64,000 bases of DNA from Gynuella sunshinyii YC6258 (GTDB taxonomy: Bacteria > Pseudomonadota > Gammaproteobacteria > Pseudomonadales > Natronospirillaceae), in NCBI RefSeq assembly GCF_000940805.1, contig NZ_CP007142.1, positions 4,254,593 to 4,318,592 of the forward strand, read 5' to 3'. The notes beneath the pieces are model-generated. The model was not told the origin of the DNA, ran no database searches, and saw only the letters and a list, made by a program, of their open reading frames with translations. Made by a program: the position numbers and the translations under genes. Of the stretch, positions 46,724 to 56,001 are shown in pieces (position 1 is the first letter of the stretch; each line of letters starts with the position of its first letter).

Positions 46724-48340
46724 ATGACGAATCGAATAGTTGTAGTCCCACTGTTGCTGGCAATCACAGCACTGAACAGTTGTGGAACTGAAGATAATCA
46801 CCACTCAACATCAGACAATAGCAGTGATAACGGATCCGCCCGTCAAGGTCACTGGGTCACCGGTGATTTGCATGTGCACACCGCGCTCTCGCAGGATGCC
46901 CGCTCTCCCCTCGCTGATGTTTTAAGCCATGGTTTTGATGATTTCGGGTTGGACTACATCAGTATTTCCAACCACATGAGGAATAACAGTCAGGACAACG
47001 ACGACAATGATCTTGGTGGATTATTATATTACGATGCATTGACCACATATGAACTGCCCGGAGTGGCCTCGTTGCAGGCGGAGAAATACCAGGACAAGTT
47101 AATATACTCAACATTTGAGTGGGATATGCCAACTCACGAACACTACAATGTAGGAATCCTCTGGGACGACGCCAACAAGGCAGAGCGTCTGGCAGCCATT
47201 AAAGAATTTGAATACCGTTTCAGCTATAAAAACAACGACAGCGATTTTTCAGAAGCAGATCTTCAGGCCTGGAAAGACAAAGGGATCGTCCGTCAGAACG
47301 CCACCCATGAAGATGCATTGGCAGCACTGACCTGGTTGGAAGAAAACTTTGCTGACAGCAGCTATGGTATGTTGAATCATCCCCGTCGCTATGCCAACAG
47401 TTACACAATCGCCGAAATTCGCGAGTTGAATGATGCCGCTCCCGACGTCTTTTTCCTTGCGGAAGGCATGGTGGGAAATCAGTTTAACGGTGAACGTGGT
47501 GACTACGGCTCATCCAGTGCAGATGGCGTTCATGGTGGTGTTGATCCGGTGGTATCGGAACTCGGCGGCTGGTGGGATGCACTGCTGGGTGAAGGACGGA
47601 AAATATGGAATACCGCCAACTCGGACCATCACTTTAAGACCCGCATTCCTTATGCCAGCGGTTATTATCCTGGCGAATACGCTAAGAATTACACCTGGGT
47701 AGAAGGGCAAAAGGGAGACCACCTCGACAGTCAAACCTTATTATCTGCACTGCGCAGCGGCAACACTTTCTCTGTCTTTGGCGATCTGATTAACGCTCTG
47801 GACTTTAGCCTTCAGGATCACAACGGTACATCCAAAACTATGGGCGGTAACCTTTCCGTGGCTAAGGGGGAAGTCGTTACAGTCACTATCCGCTTTAAAG
47901 TGCCGGAAACCAATAACCGGGAACAAGTGGTAAATGATGAAAACTACAATAGTGCCAATCCAGGTGTGCATCACGTCGATCTGATAGTAGGAGATGTTGG
48001 CGAAAAAGCGGCACATGGTAGCGCAGCCTACGACAACGGTCATAATGACAGTACTAAAGTTGCAAAGTCATTCACCGCCTCTGACTGGTACCAGGACAAT
48101 GAAGGTTACTATGTGATGACTTATACCTTCACCGCAGAAAAAGACCAATATCTGCGCCTTCGTGGTTCCAATCTGGATTACAACGTCGAAGGACTGACCG
48201 TAAATGGCGAACCACAGCGATCTGAAAAAGTAGTTATGACTATGGACGACTATCTGAAATATTACGAAGATGTTAACAATCGTAATTACGCAGATCTGTG
48301 GTTCTATTCCAATCCAATTTTTGTGTCGGTTCACAACTGA
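46724..48340 (+). CDS. PHP-domain lipoprotein, predicted extracytoplasmic metallohydrolase
   Basis: This 538-residue protein has a lipobox (ALNSC, Cys20) and a low-complexity Ser/Asp/Asn spacer. A PHP-like domain (about 45-365) follows with the metal-ligand motifs GDLHVHTALSQDA, STFEWDMPTHEHYNVG, LNHPRRY and TANSDHH. A C-terminal beta-rich region (about 370-538) has no clear family. PHP domains act as phosphoesterases on phosphate mono- or diesters. A lipid-anchored form suggests nutrient phosphate release or signalling at the envelope. It precedes the DUF1592/DUF1552 locus but is separated from it by 927 bases. Confidence 0.78.
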   Translation: MTNRIVVVPLLLAITALNSCGTEDNHHSTSDNSSDNGSARQGHWVTGDLHVHTALSQDARSPLADVLSHGFDDFGLDYISISNHMRNNSQDNDDNDLGGLLYYDALTTYELPGVASLQAEKYQDKLIYSTFEWDMPTHEHYNVGILWDDANKAERLAAIKEFEYRFSYKNNDSDFSEADLQAWKDKGIVRQNATHEDALAALTWLEENFADSSYGMLNHPRRYANSYTIAEIRELNDAAPDVFFLAEGMVGNQFNGERGDYGSSSADGVHGGVDPVVSELGGWWDALLGEGRKIWNTANSDHHFKTRIPYASGYYPGEYAKNYTWVEGQKGDHLDSQTLLSALRSGNTFSVFGDLINALDFSLQDHNGTSKTMGGNLSVAKGEVVTVTIRFKVPETNNREQVVNDENYNSANPGVHHVDLIVGDVGEKAAHGSAAYDNGHNDSTKVAKSFTASDWYQDNEGYYVMTYTFTAEKDQYLRLRGSNLDYNVEGLTVNGEPQRSEKVVMTMDDYLKYYEDVNNRNYADLWFYSNPIFVSVHN

Positions 48341-49267
48341 TCAATACCACTGGCAGTTCGTTACCAATCGTAAATCGTTTGGTAACGAACCTCCCTTATT
48401 AACCAAAAACAGATCAGTTTTTAGTCACCCGATTATGACAGCACAATTGCTCAACTAACTTTGAAATTTCAATGTCTGAAACACACATTTTCAGTTTTTT
48501 CAGGTTTTAAGGAAAAACATTCTGATTTCGAACCACAGTCAAAATCCTTTAGCGCAGTTTTTATTCAGTATCGGCTCACTCAAGATACGACATGCAATCC
48601 GCTGAATCAGTAAATTATCAAATTATCATGTAAACCAAGCCATTCACCCCTGAAAAACCTGAAACAAAATATACCTTCATTGTTACGTTCCAAAACCTGG
48701 CATACCACCCCACCCCTTAATATCGGTTCAAACCCGCATCCTTCCGAAGGGTTCTATATCTCACAACGACACAGAGATGCTTTCAGAACATACGAAGTTA
48801 AATTTGACAAGTCCTCTATTGAAATTCGAAAGGGTTGAAGTGCAATCGACAGTGGTTCGGGCCTAGCCATAACAATCAGCTCAGATAACTGTACGGCCGT
48901 TCACACTTTTATAGAAAAAAAACCGCGCCAAACCTGAAAAAACACATGAAAAAATTTTAATTTTTATTCTATAAATTGCACTCAAAAAAATAATATGCTA
49001 GCTAAAAAAAACCATCTACCGATGTCTATTTGACTGCAAAAAAACACCGTTTTTATTAAATTTTCAAAGCCCCTTTATCTCCAAAAACACGGCTACAAAG
49101 TGTGATTTACATTTAATTTAAATTATGTTTTTTAATAAAGTCGTAGCTTAAGAGAAATGTATTGAGCGGTTACAGGATCGGTTCTTTGATCATCCTGTTA
49201 TCAATCCTGCTGTTATTTTCTGGCTGCCCCGACCAGTTTTCTTATAAAACAAGATCAGGAAATCAAT
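48341..49267. other. Long AT-rich intergenic region before the giant cytochrome gene
   Basis: About 930 bases without a gene I can support. It starts with a hairpin (GTTCGTTACCA, 48356-48366, with TGGTAACGAAC, 48380-48390) that may terminate the PHP-lipoprotein transcript. The rest is highly A/T-rich, especially 48900-49140, and presumably carries the promoter of the next gene. Confidence 0.55.
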
Positions 49268-52200
49268 ATGTACTGGATCCGATATATTAGCAACCTAACC
49301 ATTATGGCTGCGTCTCTGACTCTGCTACAAGCATGCGGGAGCGACGAATCTGATCAAGCCAGATCGTCAACTGCCAAATCCTCGTCTGACAGCGAAGTGG
49401 CAAACCTGCAGTATGCGAGTCTTGACCCCAAATTACTAAGCATCAGTTCCGCAACAATGACAGATGCTACTCCATCGGCCGCGTCGGTTACCCGCACCAG
49501 TTCGATCATTTACAGTGAAGACTTCGAGCAAACCAGTGTTAACGCTCAACCTGAAGGTTGGGATAATTTTCTTGGGTACATCTACAACGCCAACAACACC
49601 CCTGGTGCCACTAACTATGCGCTGGTAGAAGCTGGTGATGCTCATACGGGCGACCATGCCATTCATTTCAAAGGCAGCGAAACACAAATTATTCGTGCCC
49701 TCCCTGCTGGAACTGATCGTCTGCACATGCGTGCATTCGTCAAGCTCAGTGATCAGATGGGCGGCACCCGAAACTACAGCCAGGAACACATCATGGGTAT
49801 CAAAAAGACCCAGGATGGTTACGATGAAATCCGCATTGGCCAGGTGCAGGGTACACTTGGAACCAACGTGGTACCTTCCAGCAATCTGTCTCCAACTTAT
49901 GACCATTGGGGCTCAAGCTCCCCTCTGGTACCGGGGAAATGGTATTGCATCGAAAGCGCCATTTATGCAGACACAGCCTATGATGAATTGTACATGTGGG
50001 TAGATGGCAATCTGGTTCACTCCATTACATCCGGAGCTGACTGGAACAATGGTCCGTTACCCAGTGACTGGGCAAGTGATAAATTTAATTACGTGATGTT
50101 CGGGTTTCACAACCTTAGCAGCATCTCCACAGATGTCTGGATGGATAACATTGTTGTCTCCACCCAACCGATTGGCTGCGATGTAAACAATAATGGCGGT
50201 GACAACGGCGGAGACAATGGCTCTTCTGGCGGTGACGCCACTAATGGTCAAACTCTGTATGAGTCCACCTGTCAGGGCTGTCACGGTACCGAAGGCCAGG
50301 GCAACATCAAAATTGACCCAACCAAATCCGCTTATGGTAGCAACAATCAGCCTCTGGAAGACTTCATCAATGATGTCATGCCCATAGGCAACGCCAGTGC
50401 CTGCGTCGGCGACTGTGCAACCGATATCGCTGCATACATTCGTACCTGGACCGGTAATTCAGGAGGCGATAATGGTGGTGATAACGGCGGCGACAACGGC
50501 GGTGATAACGGCGGCGACAACGGCGGTGATAACGGCGGTGATAACGGCGGCGACAACGGCGGTGATAACGGTGGCGATAACGGCGGAGACAATGGCTCTT
50601 CTGGCGGTGACGCCACTAATGGTCAAACTCTGTATGAGTCCACCTGCCAGAGCTGTCACGGTACCGAAGGCCAGGGCAACATCAAAATTGACCCAACCAA
50701 ATCCGCTTATGGTAGCAACAATCAGCCTCTGGCAGATTTCATCAATGATGTCATGCCCATAGGCAACGCCAGTGCCTGCGTCGGCGACTGTGCAACCGAT
50801 ATCGCTGCATATATTCGTACCTGGACCGATAATTCAGGAGGCGATAACGGCGGTGACAACGGTGGAAATAATGGTGGTGACAGCGGCGGCGACAATGGCG
50901 GTGATAACGGCGGTTCAACATCGGGAATATTGTTCAGCGAAACCTTTGAAAACACTGACGTTAACGCACAGCCAGCAAACTGGGATAATTTCCTGAGTTA
51001 CAACTACAACACGACCAATACCAAAGACTACGGCACCTATGCCCTGGTTGATGATTCAGTAGCCTACAGTGGTACGCACTCCATTCACTTTAAAGGCAGC
51101 ATGACTCAACTGGTACGTGAATTACCGGCTGGAACCGATCATCTGCACATGCGCGCCTTTGTCCGCATGAACAAGCAAATGGGCAATGTTCCAGGTGACA
51201 ACCATGAACACATCATGGGCATCAAGAAAACCCAGGATGCCAATAACGAAGTCCGGATCGGTCAGATCAAAGGGGTTCTCGGTACCAACGATGTTCCAAC
51301 CGACAATATTGCTCCTAAAGCCAGTCAGTGGGAGTCCGGCAAGGCACTGATGCCGAATACCTGGTATTGCGTCGAGGCCGCATTGTATGCCGATACGAGC
51401 TATGACGAAGTACGCATGTGGGTCGATGGCGAACTGGTTCATTCCATTACTTCCGGAGCAGACTGGAACAATGGTGCTCTTGGTAAAGACTGGATGAGCG
51501 ACAAGTTCAACTATGTCATGTTCGGTTTCCACAGTTTCAGTGGCAACAGCGCAGATGTCTGGATGGATGACCTCGTCGTGTCAACAGAAGCCATTGGCTG
51601 TGACCCAATCAGTACCGACAACGGCTCTGGTGGTGATGGTGGTAACGGCGGTGATAGTGGTGATGGTGGTGATGGTGGTGATGGCTCTACCGGGGATATC
51701 TCGACAGGAAAATCATTGTACGAGACCCAGTGTATCGGCTGTCACGGCGTGGAAGGACAAGGCAGTATCAAAATTGATCCTTCCAAATCGGCTTATGGCA
51801 GCAACAGTCAGTCTTTGACAGACTTTATCAATGATGTGATGCCAAGAGGTAATGCCACTAACTGCACAGGAACCTGTGCGGTCAACATAAGCGCCTATAT
51901 TCGCAGCTGGGCGGACAACGGATCGGGAGACGGTGGTTCCGGAGACGGCGGTTCTGGCGATGGTGGTTCTGGTGATGGTGGTTCTGGTGATGGCGGCGGA
52001 TCGTCAGGTGGCGATGCTGCATCCGGGAAGTCACTGTACGACACACAATGTGCTGGATGCCATGGCGCTACTGGACAAGGTAATATCAAAATCGATCCAT
52101 CCAAAACCAGCTATGGCAGCGACAATCAGGCGTTGGCAAACTTTATCAACGATGCCATGCCGAAAGGTAATGCCACTAACTGTACTGGTACCTGTGCTAA

Positions 52201-54349
52201 TGATATCGCGGCCTATATCCGCACGTGGGATGACGATAATACCGGTGGTCCTGGCGGCGAACTGTCCTGCGATGTCAACTACGGTCCCCGCATGCTAAGG
52301 GTGCTAACTCGAAACGAGTTTTCAAACTCTATTGAAGATCTCACCGGCGTCAACCTGCTGGCCGATCTGGGACAAAGCACCTATGACGCAATTCCAGCCG
52401 ATAACATCATTGATGGTTTCTCCAATAACCTTATGGCGAGTATCGATAACGGCGCGTTACATTCTTATGATCTGATTATTACCAAAGTCGTCAACAAGCT
52501 GGCAGAACAAAACTTTGAAAGCATTATCAACTGCTCTGCTTTCGATGACGACAGCGCCTGTGCTGCCAGTTTTGTGGAAAATTACCTGACCAAGGTATTC
52601 CGTCGAGCACTCACAGAAGATGAGACTATTGCCTATCAGGAGTTGTTCACTGCAGATTACACCGGCGGCAACGTCCATGATGGAATCGGTCTTGCCCTTA
52701 AAACCGCATTAACGTCACCGCAGTTCCTCTATCGCGATGAAACCGGTATATCCGTCAGCGATGTCCAAAACGGTGGTGGTAGTGACGACGATGCCGTATA
52801 TGACCAGGCAGGTACCATTCAAACAATTATCAGTAGCAGCGATGCAAAAACTCTGGCGATTTACAATCAACAGGGCAGCAATGCAATGTTCACTGGAGAT
52901 GACCTGATACTGATAACTGTCAAAGGCGTGAAGAGTAGCGAAAATGGCCTCTGGCCAACCATGTCCATAGAGTCTAACGGTACGACTATCGCAACCGTTG
53001 AAGTAAATCACTCTTATAACAAAACCTATAAGTTCCATACTGAAGACCTGACCGGTAACCGTTACATTGCCGTCATCAACAAACAAATCGGCGCTGAAGG
53101 TGAGTACAAAGGCGGACAGGACCTGATTATCAGTCAATGGGAAATTTCGGCCGCCGAAGTCAGCGTGCCATCACTGCCGGATGTTGAACTGGACAATAAC
53201 GCTTATGTCCTGACGCCTTATCAGTTGGCATCCTATCTGAGTTATACCTTCACTGGTTCCACTCCTGATGACATTCTGCTGAAGGCCGCAGGTGAAGGCG
53301 GACTGGAAACTGATGAACAGATATCCGCTCAGGTGGAACGCCTATTGTCCACTGATCGCGCTCGTAAACATTTTGGCGACTTTGCGGCGCAGTGGCTGCG
53401 TACGGACCGGGTATTGGATATGGTCAAAGATCCAGACCTGTACCCAACCTTCACTCCCGCAGTGCGTGAAGCCATGGCCCAGGAAATACGTGATGTCTTC
53501 AACCATGTGGTACTGGATCAGGGTGAGCCATTCTCAGCACTCTATGATGGCAGTTTCACCTTTGCCAACAAGGCTCTGGCCGATTTCTACGGGTTTGGTG
53601 GTGTGACCGGCAGCAGTATGCAGAAAGTCACCGGCATCAACAGCCGTGCCGGCTTGGTTACCTCTGGCGCATTCTTGACCGTTCATGCTCACGAGCAGGA
53701 AACCGGCCCAATTCTGAGAGCGGTTTATCTGCGTAAACGCTTTATGTGTCATGACGTACCTCCACCACCAACCGGTGTATCGCTCAATGGTGATGACTTC
53801 GATGAAGCCCGTGAACAGGCCAGAATCGAGTGGGAAAAATACCTGGAAGAACACAATGGCCTGGCAACTGCCCGTAAGAAGTATGAATTCCAGACTTCAG
53901 GCAGTCTGTGTCAAACCTGTCACGCGCAGATGATTAACCCATTGGGTGGTGGTTTTGAAGATTACGATGCTGTTGGTCTGCCACAAACCCAGGACTACAA
54001 CGGTTTGACCATTGACTCTTCGGGAACGATGTATGGCATTACCAGCCCAAGTGATACTGATTCGATTAACTTCAACGGAGCCAAAGAACTGGCACATGCG
54101 ATCGCCGATCTGGATGTCACCCGTCAGTGCTTCATCGACAATACTTTCCGGATGGCCATGGGTACCGGATCAACTTATCTGGACCGGGCAATGGATATCG
54201 ATCTCTCCGCTGATGAGGTCAATAACTACACCTGTGAAGTGCAGAAACTGGATAACGTCATGAAATCCAGTGACTACAGCACCGTTGAGCTGCTGAAAGC
54301 ACTCGGCACGATGGACAGCGTCCGTTACCGTAAAAATGTCGTACGTTAA
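49268..54349 (+). CDS. Giant multiheme DUF1587/1595/1592/1588/1585 lipoprotein with Cip1-like modules
   Basis: This 1693-residue protein is predicted to be outer-envelope or surface anchored. The lipobox LLQAC gives Cys23. In order: a Cip1-like jelly-roll module (about 78-305), cytochrome c module 1 (CXXCH at 335-339), a Gly-Gly-Asp-Asn linker, and module 2 (460-464). Then a second Cip1-like module (about 553-779), module 3 (822-826), a Gly-Ser-Asp linker and module 4 (928-932). Then DUF1587 (from 1008), DUF1595 (about 1098-1158), an inserted CBM-like beta domain (about 1177-1298), DUF1592 (about 1314-1445), and DUF1588 with a fifth CXXCH (1548-1552). DUF1585 is last (about 1605-1690). CAGGAAATC precedes the ATG. 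The function is unknown; it probably passes electrons to or from polysaccharide-linked redox chemistry (inference). Confidence 0.9.
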   Translation: MYWIRYISNLTIMAASLTLLQACGSDESDQARSSTAKSSSDSEVANLQYASLDPKLLSISSATMTDATPSAASVTRTSSIIYSEDFEQTSVNAQPEGWDNFLGYIYNANNTPGATNYALVEAGDAHTGDHAIHFKGSETQIIRALPAGTDRLHMRAFVKLSDQMGGTRNYSQEHIMGIKKTQDGYDEIRIGQVQGTLGTNVVPSSNLSPTYDHWGSSSPLVPGKWYCIESAIYADTAYDELYMWVDGNLVHSITSGADWNNGPLPSDWASDKFNYVMFGFHNLSSISTDVWMDNIVVSTQPIGCDVNNNGGDNGGDNGSSGGDATNGQTLYESTCQGCHGTEGQGNIKIDPTKSAYGSNNQPLEDFINDVMPIGNASACVGDCATDIAAYIRTWTGNSGGDNGGDNGGDNGGDNGGDNGGDNGGDNGGDNGGDNGGDNGGDNGSSGGDATNGQTLYESTCQSCHGTEGQGNIKIDPTKSAYGSNNQPLADFINDVMPIGNASACVGDCATDIAAYIRTWTDNSGGDNGGDNGGNNGGDSGGDNGGDNGGSTSGILFSETFENTDVNAQPANWDNFLSYNYNTTNTKDYGTYALVDDSVAYSGTHSIHFKGSMTQLVRELPAGTDHLHMRAFVRMNKQMGNVPGDNHEHIMGIKKTQDANNEVRIGQIKGVLGTNDVPTDNIAPKASQWESGKALMPNTWYCVEAALYADTSYDEVRMWVDGELVHSITSGADWNNGALGKDWMSDKFNYVMFGFHSFSGNSADVWMDDLVVSTEAIGCDPISTDNGSGGDGGNGGDSGDGGDGGDGSTGDISTGKSLYETQCIGCHGVEGQGSIKIDPSKSAYGSNSQSLTDFINDVMPRGNATNCTGTCAVNISAYIRSWADNGSGDGGSGDGGSGDGGSGDGGSGDGGGSSGGDAASGKSLYDTQCAGCHGATGQGNIKIDPSKTSYGSDNQALANFINDAMPKGNATNCTGTCANDIAAYIRTWDDDNTGGPGGELSCDVNYGPRMLRVLTRNEFSNSIEDLTGVNLLADLGQSTYDAIPADNIIDGFSNNLMASIDNGALHSYDLIITKVVNKLAEQNFESIINCSAFDDDSACAASFVENYLTKVFRRALTEDETIAYQELFTADYTGGNVHDGIGLALKTALTSPQFLYRDETGISVSDVQNGGGSDDDAVYDQAGTIQTIISSSDAKTLAIYNQQGSNAMFTGDDLILITVKGVKSSENGLWPTMSIESNGTTIATVEVNHSYNKTYKFHTEDLTGNRYIAVINKQIGAEGEYKGGQDLIISQWEISAAEVSVPSLPDVELDNNAYVLTPYQLASYLSYTFTGSTPDDILLKAAGEGGLETDEQISAQVERLLSTDRARKHFGDFAAQWLRTDRVLDMVKDPDLYPTFTPAVREAMAQEIRDVFNHVVLDQGEPFSALYDGSFTFANKALADFYGFGGVTGSSMQKVTGINSRAGLVTSGAFLTVHAHEQETGPILRAVYLRKRFMCHDVPPPPTGVSLNGDDFDEAREQARIEWEKYLEEHNGLATARKKYEFQTSGSLCQTCHAQMINPLGGGFEDYDAVGLPQTQDYNGLTIDSSGTMYGITSPSDTDSINFNGAKELAHAIADLDVTRQCFIDNTFRMAMGTGSTYLDRAMDIDLSADEVNNYTCEVQKLDNVMKSSDYSTVELLKALGTMDSVRYRKNVVR
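50206..50841 (+). repeat. 375-bp tandem duplication of a cytochrome c module inside the giant gene
   Basis: The segment 50206-50466 recurs at 50581-50841 with an offset of 375 bases and only a few differences (for example CQGCH versus CQSCH). The intervening GGCGGTGATAAC-type minisatellite (50460-50595) encodes repeated Gly-Gly-Asp-Asn. This indicates recent expansion of the module and linker. Confidence 0.85.
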
Positions 54350-54378
54350 TGGCAAACCGGATATTGAAGAGGTCTAAC

Positions 54379-55668
54379 ATGAGTCATGAAAAACAAGCTG
54401 CGTTGATGCAACGTCGCAACTTCTTAAAGTTCATCGGCAAGGCAGGGCTTTCCCTGCCCCTGCTGCAGGCTTCGAGCCTGGGCGCCGGTATGCTGTTATC
54501 CCGTCAGGCGCTGGCCGCGGATACTGCTCAGCGTCGGGTGATCTTTATCTACGTTCCGGATGGCACCCCTCTGGGTGCTTCCTACTCATTCTTACCATCC
54601 AGCAACCTGACGTTGAAAGCCTGTTCCCAGCCGCTGGAAGCGGTCAAGGATGAGTGCGTATTTTTCCGTAGCCGCAGTGATGCCAGCAAAGGGATCGAGA
54701 TCATTGGTGGTGGTGGTCATGGTAACTCTCAGCGGGTTTTGGGCGCTTTTGCCGATGGTGTCAGCGGTACCGTCGACCTGGCGCTGGAAGAAACCGTTGG
54801 TGCCACTTCTCCGGTGGCTTCATTACGGCTTGGCGTGCGTACCCGTAACCTGGACCCGGTGTCGGCACGTTGGTATTCCGGGGTAACCGATTATCAGGAC
54901 AACCCACAAACAGCGTTTGAAAAACTGTTTGGCGGTGCGGTGGATACCAGTCCTATCGGTGCCCGGCGGGATAAAAAACGTCTGGAGATTAACCAGGCGG
55001 CGCTGGCCAAAATCAAAACCAAACTCGGCACCTATGAACTGCAGCGCCTGGAACAACACCAGGCGGCCATCGAAAAACTGAAGACGGATATCGACAGTAC
55101 GTCCAGTTCTTCAACACCGATGGGTTGCAGTGATCCAACATTTAACCCGGGCGGTCTGTCAGCCGATCTGGTGGATAGCGAGTTTACTAACTTGTTTGCA
55201 TTACAGACCGAGAATGCCATCCTGGCGCTTAAGTGTGACATCACCCGGGTGGTCACCATTCAGTTGGGTACCCATCAGTCTGACTTTGGTGTGACCGGTC
55301 TGGATGCGGATTACCACACCTCGGTACACAGCGGAAATCTGGACTTTTATGCTGAGTATCGGACCTATTTCTCCGAACGCATAGCACATCTGATTCAGCG
55401 CTTGAAAACAGAGGATGATCCAAATGGTGGCAAGATGATTGATTCGACGCTTGTTGTTCAGGTTACGGATATGGGCGATGGTGGTTCTCATACCGGTGTC
55501 GATGCTGCCTTCATGTTTGCAGGTGGCGGAACTGCCGTTAACCGGGGAACGATGGTCGCCGCAGACAACCATCACCAGCTGCTGGATACTGCTGTCGACT
55601 ATATGGGAGTCCATGGCGTTATCAGTCCGTATAGCAGCACCGGTCCAGTCAATGGTGTACTGGTGTAA
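54379..55668 (+). CDS. DUF1552 protein with Tat signal, partner of the DUF1592-type cytochrome
   Basis: This 429-residue protein has a twin-arginine signal (QRRNFLKFIGKAG) and the DUF1552 pattern (VIFIYVPDGTPLG, GGGGHGNSQRVLGA, TSPVASLRLGVRT). It is related in layout to sulfatase/DUF1501-like folded exported proteins and has no known activity. DUF1552 genes commonly follow DUF1592-set genes. Here it starts 29 bases after the giant cytochrome stop, so they are one operon. The ATG at 54379 has AGAGG upstream; a frame from 54349 overlaps the previous stop and is less likely. Confidence 0.9.
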   Translation: MSHEKQAALMQRRNFLKFIGKAGLSLPLLQASSLGAGMLLSRQALAADTAQRRVIFIYVPDGTPLGASYSFLPSSNLTLKACSQPLEAVKDECVFFRSRSDASKGIEIIGGGGHGNSQRVLGAFADGVSGTVDLALEETVGATSPVASLRLGVRTRNLDPVSARWYSGVTDYQDNPQTAFEKLFGGAVDTSPIGARRDKKRLEINQAALAKIKTKLGTYELQRLEQHQAAIEKLKTDIDSTSSSSTPMGCSDPTFNPGGLSADLVDSEFTNLFALQTENAILALKCDITRVVTIQLGTHQSDFGVTGLDADYHTSVHSGNLDFYAEYRTYFSERIAHLIQRLKTEDDPNGGKMIDSTLVVQVTDMGDGGSHTGVDAAFMFAGGGTAVNRGTMVAADNHHQLLDTAVDYMGVHGVISPYSSTGPVNGVLV

Positions 55669-56001
55669 CAACACCAAAACCACAATTCCGGCATTCTTTT
55701 GAATGCCGGAATATTTACCAATTTACAATCAATTCAACAGATAAACGCCCGACAATTGAGCATATGTACTTACTTAGCATAACAATCATAAACTCACGTC
55801 ATATATAACCAGTGATCTGCTTCATAGTTTTTAAATTAACCATCAATGCATGACCCACTTCCTGTATCGAGAGTACCTCCTGCGGTTATATTCAAAGAAA
55901 AATATGTCATGTTTTTTTGTTTTATAACCAACCCAAGCAATAAAAACAGCAAGACATATTTTACTCTATTCAATAAACCAGAAGACTGGAGAAAAACTTC
56001 C
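55669..56001. other. Short intergenic region with terminator before the GH5 gene
   Basis: After the DUF1552 stop there is one strong hairpin (55685-55712). The remaining 290 bases are A/T-rich and should include the GH5 promoter. No further gene is supported; in-frame ATGs from 55846 precede no signal-peptide-like sequence. Confidence 0.6.
55685..55717 (+). terminator. Rho-independent-type terminator of the DUF1592/DUF1552 operon
   Basis: A perfect 12-bp stem (55685-55696 with 55701-55712) and TTTT loop is followed by ATTTA. It lies 17 bases after the DUF1552 stop. Confidence 0.8.

Noticed and set aside
50460-50595. Possible CRISPR-like short repeats
   Set aside because: The repeats are contiguous, lack spacers and stay in frame as a protein linker.
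50347-50616. Pro-Pro-Leu-Ser repeat protein on the minus strand
   Set aside because: It is only the antisense reading of the GGDN minisatellite in the cytochrome gene.
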